DNA from: an uncultured Gemella sp.
GTDB taxonomy: Bacteria > Bacillota > Bacilli > Staphylococcales > Gemellaceae
Assembly: GCA_927911745.1 (NCBI GenBank)
Contig: CAKMQF010000015.1
Location: forward strand, 1 to 5,803
DNA: 5,803 nucleotides
Direction of reading: 5' to 3'
This document shows positions 1 through 5,622 of this stretch, in pieces. Position 1 is the stretch's first letter; the number at the start of each line of letters is the position of its first letter. The notes beneath the pieces were generated by a model. That model worked only from the letters and a program-made list of their open reading frames with translations, searched no databases and was not told where the DNA came from. Position numbers and translations under genes: made by a program.

Positions 1-414
1 TCTGATGTAACATTAGTATCTTGGGGAAGAATGTTAGAGCGTAGCTTAAAAGCAGCTGAAGAATTAAAAGAAGAAGGAATCTCAGTAGAAGTACTTGACC
101 CAATTACATTAGTACCATTAGATAACTGATCTAATTGTTGAATACAGTTAAGAAAACTGGAAAATTAGTAGTATGTCACGACTCATTCAAAAACTGGTGG
201 ATTCGGTGGAGAAATCGTTGCTCGTATCGCAGAAAGTGATGCATTTGATTTCTTAGATAGCCCTATTTACCGTGTTGCTGGTGCTGACACACACATTCCA
301 TCAGCTAAAAACTTAGAAAAATTAGTTGTACCTGATGTAGAAGACATCAAAGAAACTATTAGAAAAGCTGTAAACAAAAAAATAAAAAATTTAGTTAGTG
401 AAGGATGTGAATAG
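1..414 (+). pseudogene. 2-oxo acid dehydrogenase E1 component beta subunit (pyruvate/acetoin type), C-terminal part, frame disrupted
   Basis: This is the 3' end of the gene for the E1 beta subunit, the thiamine-diphosphate decarboxylase partner that feeds the E2 encoded next. The frame is open from the window edge and matches the transketolase C-terminal domain (VTLVSWGRML, VEVLDPITLVPLD), then stops at TGA 127-129. The homology resumes after removing three single bases: an extra T near 127, an extra A at 144 and one A of the run 189-193. The restored text reads NDLIVESVKKTGKLVV, then FKTGGFGGEIVARIAESDAF and LDSPIYRVAGADTHIP, ending at TAG 412-414. The net change is +3, so the flanking parts lie in the same frame, but the stretch between contains several stops. 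It ends 3 bases before the E2 start, so they are cotranscribed. Either the gene is broken or this stretch was misread; E1 beta is essential to the complex and its neighbours are intact, so I lean to misreading. The 5' part lies outside the window. Confidence 0.88.
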
Positions 415-417
415 AAT

Positions 418-672
418 ATGGCAGTAGAGGTAATAATGCCAAAAGCCGGTAGTGAAATGGAAGAAGGCGAAATCGTACAATGGTTTAAGCAAGAAGGTGA
501 CGAAGTAAAAGAAGGTGAAGTTTTACTTGAAATCGTAACAGATAAAGTAAATATGGAAGTTGAAGCTGAAGCAAGCGGAACTTTATTAAAAATCGTACAC
601 CCAGCTGGATCAGTTGTACCAGTAGTTCAAACTATTGCATGGATTGGACAACCTGGAGAAGCTGTACCTGGA
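418..672 (+). repeat. Lipoyl-domain duplication, copy 1 (in E2)
   Basis: These 255 bases encode the same 85 residues as 1872-2126. By direct codon comparison I count 13 base differences, all synonymous (about 95% identity), with identical runs of 65 bases (451-515) and 41 bases (595-635). Similarity ends sharply at the linker after residue 85 and is absent upstream of the ATG. Confidence 0.93.
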
Positions 673-1818
673 GCTGGAACAGCACCAGCGGCTGCAGCAG
701 CACCAGCTGAAGAAGCTGTTGTTGAAGCTAAAGTTGAAGCAGCTCCTGCTCAAGAAGTAGAAGTGTTCGACAACTCTGGACTTCGTGCTACACCAGCGGC
801 TAGAGCATATGCTCGTGAAAATGGAATCGACTTATCTCAAGTAAAAGGTACTGGAGCTAAAGGTCGTGTTCATAAAGAAGATGTAGTTGATTATAAACTA
901 AATGCAAAAGCTAAAATTTCTCCACTTGCTGCACGTATTGCAGAAGTTGAAGGAATTAATACTGACGGTATCGTTGGAACTGGACCAAAAGGTAAAATTA
1001 TGAAAGCAGATGTTCTTTCTGTTCTTAACGGAAGTGCAAGTGAAGCTGCTGCAAGTGCAAGTGAAGTTGCTGCACCAGCAAGCGCTAAATCTGCTAAAGC
1101 ACCTAATGAAAATCAATGGGGTGTTGTTGAAACTGTACCAATGTCACCAATGCGTAAAGTTATTTCTAAACGTATGAGTGAATCTTACTTCAGTGCACCA
1201 ACATTCGTTGTAAATGTTGAAGTTGATATGACTGAATTATTAGCTTTACGTAAAAAAGTTGTTGATGCAATTATCGAAGAAACAGGTAAAAAAGCAACAG
1301 TTACAGACTTTATTTCATTAGCTGTAATTAAGTCATTAATGAAACACCCATATGTAAATGCTTCATTATCAGGTGATGAAAAAGAAATGTACTTACACCA
1401 CTATGTAAACTTATCAATTGCTGTTGGTATGGATAGTGGATTAGTAGTACCAGTAATTAAAGGTGCTGATAAGATGAGCCTTAAAGAGCTTGTAGTAGCT
1501 TCTAAAGAAATTACAACAAAAGCTCTTGCTGGTAAATTAAAACCAGATGAAATGGCAGATTCTACATTTACAATTAGTAACTTAGGTATGTATGGAGTTA
1601 AGAGCTTCGTACCAATCATTAACCAACCAAATACAGCTATTTTAGGTGTAAGTGCTACTGTACCAAAACCAGTAGTATTTAATGGAGAGGTTACTGTAAG
1701 ACCTATCATGACATTAACATTAACAGCGGACCACCGTGTTGTTGACGGATTAGAAGGAGCTAAATTCATGAAGACTCTGAAAGAAGCTATCGAAAATCCA
1801 CTATCATTACTAATCTAA
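418..1818 (+). CDS. Dihydrolipoamide acyltransferase (E2) of a pyruvate/acetoin dehydrogenase complex
   Basis: E2 core of the cytoplasmic complex: it takes the acyl group from E1 on a lipoyl arm and passes it to CoA. The 466 residues contain, in order, a lipoyl domain (about 1-80) with the lipoylated lysine in TDKV (K43); an Ala/Pro/Glu linker; two peripheral subunit-binding domains (about 121-158, RATPAARAYARENGIDL, and about 167-203, ISPLAARIAEVEGI, each with a GTG-x-KG turn); a second Ala/Ser linker with a 7-residue repeat; and the catalytic domain (about 235-466) with SNLGMYG and the active-site DHRVVDG (H439, D443). The ATG at 418 follows an AAGGATGT ribosome binding site with 9-base spacing and starts directly at the lipoyl fold. 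Most E2 proteins have one subunit-binding domain; two is less common. The lipoyl domain is identical over 85 residues to that of the downstream E3. The substrate (pyruvate or acetoin) cannot be settled; the nearby acetolactate decarboxylase makes acetoin plausible. Confidence 0.96.
   Translation: MAVEVIMPKAGSEMEEGEIVQWFKQEGDEVKEGEVLLEIVTDKVNMEVEAEASGTLLKIVHPAGSVVPVVQTIAWIGQPGEAVPGAGTAPAAAAAPAEEAVVEAKVEAAPAQEVEVFDNSGLRATPAARAYARENGIDLSQVKGTGAKGRVHKEDVVDYKLNAKAKISPLAARIAEVEGINTDGIVGTGPKGKIMKADVLSVLNGSASEAAASASEVAAPASAKSAKAPNENQWGVVETVPMSPMRKVISKRMSESYFSAPTFVVNVEVDMTELLALRKKVVDAIIEETGKKATVTDFISLAVIKSLMKHPYVNASLSGDEKEMYLHHYVNLSIAVGMDSGLVVPVIKGADKMSLKELVVASKEITTKALAGKLKPDEMADSTFTISNLGMYGVKSFVPIINQPNTAILGVSATVPKPVVFNGEVTVRPIMTLTLTADHRVVDGLEGAKFMKTLKEAIENPLSLLI
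1033..1074 (+). repeat. 21-bp tandem repeat, two copies, in the E2 linker
   Basis: Units 1033-1053 and 1054-1074 differ at one base (C 1046 against T 1067). They encode SASEAAA and SASEVAA in the Ala/Ser-rich linker between the second subunit-binding domain and the catalytic domain. The repeat is in frame, so changes in copy number would only alter linker length. Confidence 0.85.
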
Positions 1819-1821
1819 TAA

Positions 1822-1864
1822 TGATATAATATTTATAAAACAAGATAAAGTGTATAAGGAGTGA
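1822..1864 (+). promoter_or_regulatory. Possible internal extended -10 promoter and ribosome binding site of the E3 gene
   Basis: The 53-base gap between E2 and E3 contains TGATATAAT (1822-1830), a perfect extended -10 element, with no convincing -35 upstream. It is followed at 1856-1864 by AAGGAGTGA, a strong ribosome binding site 7 bases before the ATG at 1872. The same ten bases ATGATATAAT recur at 5094-5103 upstream of psiE. A promoter here would let E3 be made separately from the rest of the complex. The ribosome site is firm; the promoter is a motif match in AT-rich DNA and could be chance. Confidence 0.4.
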
Positions 1865-1871
1865 TTAAAAC

Positions 1872-2126
1872 ATGGCAGTTGAAGTTATAATGCCAAAAGC
1901 CGGAAGTGAAATGGAAGAAGGCGAAATCGTACAATGGTTTAAGCAAGAAGGTGACGAAGTAAAAGAAGGAGAAGTCCTACTTGAAATCGTAACAGATAAA
2001 GTAAACATGGAAGTAGAAGCTGAAGCAAGCGGAACTTTATTAAAAATTGTACACCCAGCTGGATCAGTTGTACCAGTAGTTCAAACTATCGCATGGATTG
2101 GACAACCTGGAGAAGCAGTTCCTGGA
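1872..2126 (+). repeat. Lipoyl-domain duplication, copy 2 (in E3)
   Basis: Second copy of the lipoyl-domain coding sequence, fused here to the dihydrolipoyl dehydrogenase. Every difference from copy 1 is synonymous, which suggests either a fairly recent duplication or repeated gene conversion between the two neighbouring genes. Confidence 0.93.
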
Positions 2127-3620
2127 GGAGACAGCACTACTGCAGCAGCTCAAGAAATCGTTAAAGAAGTTGCAGCAGATGTTAAAGTACCTGAAACTAA
2201 AGCAGGAGAAGAAGCACCAAAACGCGAACGTCGTGGTGAATATGACGTAGTAGTAGTTGGTGGAGGTCCTGCAGGATATGTATCAGCTATTAAAGCCGCT
2301 CAATTAGGTGGTAAAGTAGCATTAGTAGAAAACCGTGAACTAGGTGGAACATGTCTAAACCGTGGATGTATTCCAACAAAAACATTCCTACACAATGCTG
2401 AAATTATCAACCACATCCGTTCTGCTAAAGACCGTGGTATTAAACTTGTAAATGATGCATTCTCAGTTGACATGGAACAAACTGTAGCAGTTAAGAATAA
2501 AATTTCTAAAACTCTATCAGGAGGTATTGGCGGATTACTTAAATCTTACGGTGTTAAAGTATTTAACGGTGTTGGACAATTAACAGCTGATAAAAAAGTT
2601 TCTGTTGATGGAAAAGAAACAATTGATGCTGACAGAGTAATCTTAGCTGGTGGATCAAAAGTAAGTAGAATTAATATTCCAGGAATGGATAGTGATAAAG
2701 TTCTTACAAGTGATGAATTCTTAGATATTAATGAAGTACCAGCTCGTTTAGCAGTTATCGGTGGAGGAGTTATCGGATCAGAGTTAGGACAAGCATTCTC
2801 TACTTTCGGATCTGAAGTAACTATCGTTGAAATGGCTGATCGTTTAATCGCTGGAATGGATAAAGATGCATCTGCAGCATTAGAAAAACAATTCAAAAAA
2901 CAAGGTATTAAAGTTCTTACATCAACTAAATTATTAGAAATCGTTGACAAAGGTCAAGAAGTAGTAGTTAAAGTTGAAGGAAAAGAAGATATCGTTGCAG
3001 ACAAAGTATTATTATCAATTGGACGTGTTCCAGATAACACATGTCTTGGAGAATTAGCAGATCAATTCGAAATGGAACGTGGTCGTGTTAAAGTTAACGA
3101 GTACATGGAAACATCTGTTGAAGGTATTTACGCTCCTGGTGATATTAACGGAACTAAGATGTTAGCTCATGCAGCATTCAAGATGGGAGAAGTTGCAGCA
3201 GAAAACGCAATGGGTCACCACAAAAAAGTTGATCTTAAAGCTACTCCAGCAGCAATTTACACTCACCCAGAAATCGCAATGGTTGGTTTAACTGAAGAAC
3301 AAGCTCGTGAAAATTATGACATCAAAGTTGGTAAATTCAACTTTGCAGCTAACGGACGTTCATTAGCATCTAACCAAGGTGAAGGATTCGTTAAAGTAAT
3401 TATGGATACTAAATACAGAGAAATCTTAGGTATCCACATTGTTGGACCAGTTGCAGCTGAGTTAATCAACGAAGGGTCTACTTTAATTCAAACAGAAATG
3501 ACAATTGATGACGTTATGGATATTATCCATGGTCACCCAACATTCTCTGAAGCTTTATATGAAGCTATGACTGACTGTGTTGACTTATGTCTACATGCAC
3601 CTAAGAAAAAAACTAAGTAA
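1872..3620 (+). CDS. lpdA: Dihydrolipoyl dehydrogenase (E3) with N-terminal lipoyl domain
   Basis: Flavoprotein that reoxidises the dihydrolipoyl group of E2 and passes electrons through FAD to NAD+. The 582 residues comprise a lipoyl domain (1 to about 80, lysine K43 in TDKV), a charged linker (about 86-122), an FAD-binding strand-loop (YDVVVVGGGPAGY, from about 124), the redox disulfide GGTCLNRGC (C161, C166), an NAD-binding loop (AVIGGGVIGSELG, about 295-307), the second FAD motif (IYAPGDING, about 419-427) and a dimerisation domain with the catalytic pair in HGHPTFSE (H555, E560). All key residues are present. The usual length without a lipoyl domain is near 460-475; the excess is that domain and its linker. 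Lipoyl-fused E3 proteins are known in streptococci and some other bacteria. The start follows AAGGAGTGA. It lies 53 bases after E2 and is followed by a terminator, so it is the last gene of the operon. Confidence 0.97.
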   Translation: MAVEVIMPKAGSEMEEGEIVQWFKQEGDEVKEGEVLLEIVTDKVNMEVEAEASGTLLKIVHPAGSVVPVVQTIAWIGQPGEAVPGGDSTTAAAQEIVKEVAADVKVPETKAGEEAPKRERRGEYDVVVVGGGPAGYVSAIKAAQLGGKVALVENRELGGTCLNRGCIPTKTFLHNAEIINHIRSAKDRGIKLVNDAFSVDMEQTVAVKNKISKTLSGGIGGLLKSYGVKVFNGVGQLTADKKVSVDGKETIDADRVILAGGSKVSRINIPGMDSDKVLTSDEFLDINEVPARLAVIGGGVIGSELGQAFSTFGSEVTIVEMADRLIAGMDKDASAALEKQFKKQGIKVLTSTKLLEIVDKGQEVVVKVEGKEDIVADKVLLSIGRVPDNTCLGELADQFEMERGRVKVNEYMETSVEGIYAPGDINGTKMLAHAAFKMGEVAAENAMGHHKKVDLKATPAAIYTHPEIAMVGLTEEQARENYDIKVGKFNFAANGRSLASNQGEGFVKVIMDTKYREILGIHIVGPVAAELINEGSTLIQTEMTIDDVMDIIHGHPTFSEALYEAMTDCVDLCLHAPKKKTK

Positions 3621-3632
3621 TAGTTTATAAAG

Positions 3633-3668
3633 AAAAAGATGGCTAGCAAATTGCTAGTCATCTTTTTT
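3633..3668 (+). terminator. Rho-independent terminator of the dehydrogenase operon
   Basis: A 10-bp stem (GATGGCTAGC, 3638-3647, with GCTAGTCATC, 3653-3662; one G-T pair) encloses a 5-base loop and is followed by T6 (3663-3668). It starts 17 bases after the E3 stop codon. A5 on the left side (3633-3637) makes it potentially active on the - strand too. Confidence 0.93.
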
Positions 3669-3705
3669 CTGTATAATGTATCTCTGTTAAATTTAGGATA
3701 TGAGG

Positions 3706-3756
3706 AAAAATACACTAGGAATATAGGCATATTTTTCTACTAAAACTCCTAGTGTA
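3706..3756 (-). terminator. Probable terminator of the acetolactate decarboxylase transcript, with a long loop
   Basis: A perfect 10-bp inverted repeat, TACACTAGGA (3711-3720) and TCCTAGTGTA (3747-3756), is followed on the - strand by TTTTT (complement of 3706-3710). It lies 10 bases past the stop codon of the decarboxylase gene. The 26-base loop is longer than usual. The operon terminator at 3633-3668 could serve as a second stop for this transcript. Confidence 0.65.
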
Positions 3757-3766
3757 ATTCAAATTT

Positions 3767-4462
3767 TTAGTTTTTAACTTCTTCGATACTAATTTTTTCA
3801 TGAAGAGTAGTTTCATCTATTTTTATATTTTGATATTCGTCATTTACTGGAAATTTTAATGAATAATTTAAAGGTTTAGAAATTTCTACAAGACCGTTTA
3901 ATATTTCAAAATCAAAGATATGTCCACCCGCTTTTAAATCATTACTAATGTAGTGTAAATGAAATCCACCAACACCTAATCCTTGGGCATAATAAGGAGA
4001 GAAAAAACCAACTATTGTACCTTGTGTATTTTCATAATGAAAAATATTTTGATTCTCTAGTACTTCTAGTAGAGGTGGATATGGGTTTTCTTGTTTTTTT
4101 GGAGATCTAGTATTCATCTTCTGAAAGTTTCCTGAAATTTTTATTGCATAGAAATAATTTTGATTTAAGTAATCTTGAACTTTTTCTAATAAGTTTTTAA
4201 ACGTAAGATTATCAAATTTCTGGTATTCTTTTTCGAATGTAGTAATTGTAGCGAATGGTGTACTTTCTTTGATTGATTGAAGATATGAATTACCGAAATA
4301 ATCTGTTTTATAAACTTTACTATCTAAAATTACCATTTCACCATCAATGCCATCAAATGTACCAATTCCAAAATTACCGTATTTTAGTAGTTCTTCTATA
4401 GTTAGGCTTCCACTATAAGCGCCTTCTATAATTCCTGCCATAGTTCCATATTGAAATATCAT
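3767..4462 (-). CDS. budA: Acetolactate decarboxylase
   Basis: Cytoplasmic metalloenzyme (also called AlsD) that decarboxylates 2-acetolactate to acetoin, an overflow product that spares the cell acid. The 231 residues cover the family's normal core of roughly 230-260. Visible family features are YGTMAGIIEGAYSGSLTIEE at the N-terminus, the GNFGIGTFDGIDGEM block (29-43), the arginine region NTRSPKKQENPYPP (R119) and the metal-binding GGFHLHYISND...GGH with H168, H170 and H181, the HxH-x10-H spacing of the Zn ligands in the Bacillus brevis enzyme. The start has an AGGAGG site 6 bases upstream, overlapping the stop of the acetyltransferase gene. No acetolactate synthase gene is in the window. 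It converges on the E2/E3 operon, whose complex could consume acetoin. Intact and confidently identified. Confidence 0.95.
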   Translation of the reverse strand: MIFQYGTMAGIIEGAYSGSLTIEELLKYGNFGIGTFDGIDGEMVILDSKVYKTDYFGNSYLQSIKESTPFATITTFEKEYQKFDNLTFKNLLEKVQDYLNQNYFYAIKISGNFQKMNTRSPKKQENPYPPLLEVLENQNIFHYENTQGTIVGFFSPYYAQGLGVGGFHLHYISNDLKAGGHIFDFEILNGLVEISKPLNYSLKFPVNDEYQNIKIDETTLHEKISIEEVKN

Positions 4463-4468
4463 TTTTAT

Positions 4469-4475
4469 CCTCCTA
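4469..4475 (-). promoter_or_regulatory. Ribosome binding site of budA overlapping the upstream stop codon
   Basis: On the - strand the acetyltransferase stop TAG (4475-4473) overlaps AGGAGG (4474-4469), which sits 6 bases before the decarboxylase ATG (4462-4460). The two genes are 10 bases apart. This arrangement suggests one transcript and possible translational coupling. Confidence 0.75.
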
Positions 4476-5007
4476 GTAACTAATAGAATTAAATTCTTCT
4501 CTTAATATACCGTATTTTATAGAATCGTAGTATACACCATTGTAATATCTAACTTTTCTAATCCTTGCTTCACAAAGAAGTCCTAGTTTTTCTGCAAGTT
4601 TCATCATTCTTGTGTTTCCACTCCAAGTAGTAAGTCCAATGTGTTGTATTTCAGGAAATCTATTAAAACATAGCTCAATCCACTTATGTAAAGCTGCATA
4701 TCCTATACCTTTTGCCCAAACATTCTGATCATATATTACAATTCCAATTTCTAGCCAACGAGTAGCTAAACTTTCCCAATAATAAGTAACTATACCAATA
4801 GGCTTATCTTTTAGAAATATTCCTAAGACCCGCTCGCTTAAGAAATATTCATGATGGTTTTTTAGTAAGAATGTATCTAAATCAATGTATTTATATTCAT
4901 TAAAATAAGGTGCATTATATTTACTCCACTCAGGAGTTTCTGATGAGTAAATTATTTTATATAAATCCTTTAAATGTTTTTCTTTAATCTTTTTTTAGTG
5001 TAATCAT
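4473..5007 (-). pseudogene. GNAT-family (RimJ/RimL-like) N-acetyltransferase, frameshifted near its start
   Basis: Acetyl-CoA-dependent acetyltransferase, substrate unknown. From the ATG at 5007-5005, preceded by AAAGGAG with 6-base spacing, the frame reads MITLKKD and stops. Removing one A from the A7 run (T7 at 4990-4996 on the + strand) restores a 177-residue protein of normal family length. It begins MITLKKIKEKHLKDLY and contains the acetyl-CoA loop NVWAKGIGYAAL (about 95-106), then LTTWSGNTRMMKLAEKLGL (about 125-143), typical of the fold. The remaining 170 codons are free of stops, so the lesion is recent, a sequencing error, or a reversible slippage site. It is the first gene of a unit with budA. 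Homologues often act on ribosomal proteins or small toxic compounds, but nothing here shows which. Confidence 0.85.
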
Positions 5008-5025
5008 ATGTATCTCCTTTTCTTT

Positions 5026-5034
5026 ATTATAGCA
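5026..5034 (-). promoter_or_regulatory. Probable extended -10 promoter of the acetyltransferase-budA unit
   Basis: On the - strand the sequence reads TGCTATAAT (5034-5026), a perfect extended -10 element 18 bases before the ATG. No good -35 hexamer lies at 16-18 bases, as is often tolerated with an extended -10. The predicted transcript start is within a few bases of the ribosome binding site, giving a very short leader. Confidence 0.6.
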
Positions 5035-5094
5035 TACAAGATGTCTAAAATATTATTTTCATAGTTGAATTCATTAGAATATTAAATTTTATTA

Positions 5095-5103
5095 TGATAT
5101 AAT
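5095..5103 (+). promoter_or_regulatory. Probable extended -10 promoter of psiE
   Basis: TGATATAAT at 5095-5103 is a perfect extended -10 element. Transcription would start near 5110, with AAGAGGTG (5123-5130) as ribosome binding site before the ATG at 5135. No convincing -35 is seen. It faces away from the acetyltransferase promoter across 127 bases between the two start codons. Confidence 0.6.
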
Positions 5104-5134
5104 GATTCTTGTATAAAATGTTAAGAGGTGAAAA

Positions 5135-5535
5135 ATGGAGAGGTTTAGTAAAATAATATCGGATATTTTCCTTTGGATAATGAACATCGGGTTATTGATC
5201 ATAGGAGTATTACTATCATTTGGATTAATAATGGAAGCTAAAGAAATATATCATGAAGGTGTAAAATTTTTAACTGAACAAGGTAATTATCAACACTTTG
5301 TTGAAGGAATATTAGTATTCTTTCTATATTTTGAGTTTGTAGCCCTTATTGTGAAATATTTTAAAACAATTATCATTTTCCGCTACGATACTTTATTTAT
5401 ATTGGAATAACAGCGATTATTAGGTTAATTATAGTTCAACATGATGATCCTTACAGCGTCTTAATATGGTCTGGAGCAATTTTATTGTTAGTTATAAGTT
5501 TAGCTATTGCTGAGAAATTTATAAAAAAAGATTAA
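5135..5535 (+). pseudogene. psiE: PsiE-family membrane protein (phosphate-starvation-inducible E), frameshifted in the middle
   Basis: Small inner-membrane protein family named for an E. coli phosphate-starvation gene; its biochemical role is not known. From the ATG at 5135 the frame runs 91 codons and stops at 5408-5410, but the family match continues in another frame after residue 77. Adding one A to the AAAA run at 5363-5366 restores 133 residues, close to the roughly 136 of the E. coli protein, ending at TAA 5533-5535. Hallmarks are VEGILVFFLYFEFVALIVKY before the lesion and [20 protein letters not shown] after it, then [14 protein letters not shown]. Four membrane segments are expected: about 12-33, 58-76, 87-101 and 110-125 of the restored protein. 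As read, the product would lack the last two. No phosphate-response operator was recognised. The lesion is in a short A run, so a sequencing error is possible. Confidence 0.87.
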
Positions 5536-5577
5536 GAAAAGACTTCGAATGATCTGACCCCAAAAAGTTAGACTTAG

Positions 5578-5618
5578 GATAGCGTAGTAGTTATAATGAC
5601 TGCTACACTATCTTTTTT
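5578..5618 (+). terminator. Hairpin with T6 just inside the insertion-sequence end
   Basis: The arms 5578-5590 and 5600-5612 pair over 13 positions with one C-A mismatch and one G-T pair around a 9-base loop, followed by TTTTTT (5613-5618). In the + direction this is a terminator that would stop psiE transcripts and keep outside transcription from running antisense into the transposase. There is no T tract on the - strand, so it is unlikely to end the transposase transcript. Confidence 0.7.
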
Positions 5619-5622
5619 ATAT

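Noticed and set aside
124..195. Programmed frameshifting or stop-codon recoding in E1 beta
   Set aside because: Three separate one-base shifts would be required, with no slippery heptamer or stimulatory structure. Reading TGA as Trp does not help, because TAG also occurs at 166-168 in the same frame and the encoded residues do not fit the family.
898..1116. Antisense open frame inside the E2 gene
   Set aside because: Low-complexity Cys/Ser/Phe-rich translation opposite the Ala-rich linker, with no family resemblance; a by-product of codon bias in E2. The antisense frames at 1401-1769 and 2546-2950 are rejected for the same reason.
3671..3677. TATAAT-like box right after the operon terminator
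   Set aside because: There is no -35 and no + strand gene downstream to drive; expected by chance in AT-rich sequence.
3533..3730. Small - strand open frame across the end of E3 and the terminators
   Set aside because: It overlaps the catalytic end of E3 and two hairpins and resembles no known protein.
5135..5410. A distinct 91-residue two-segment membrane protein
   Set aside because: The last 14 residues are out of frame relative to the PsiE family, and the family sequence continues without interruption to 5535, so this is a truncated reading of psiE.
5578..5618. Small RNA gene
   Set aside because: The hairpin lies inside an insertion-sequence end and has terminator form, with no promoter closely upstream to support a separate RNA.
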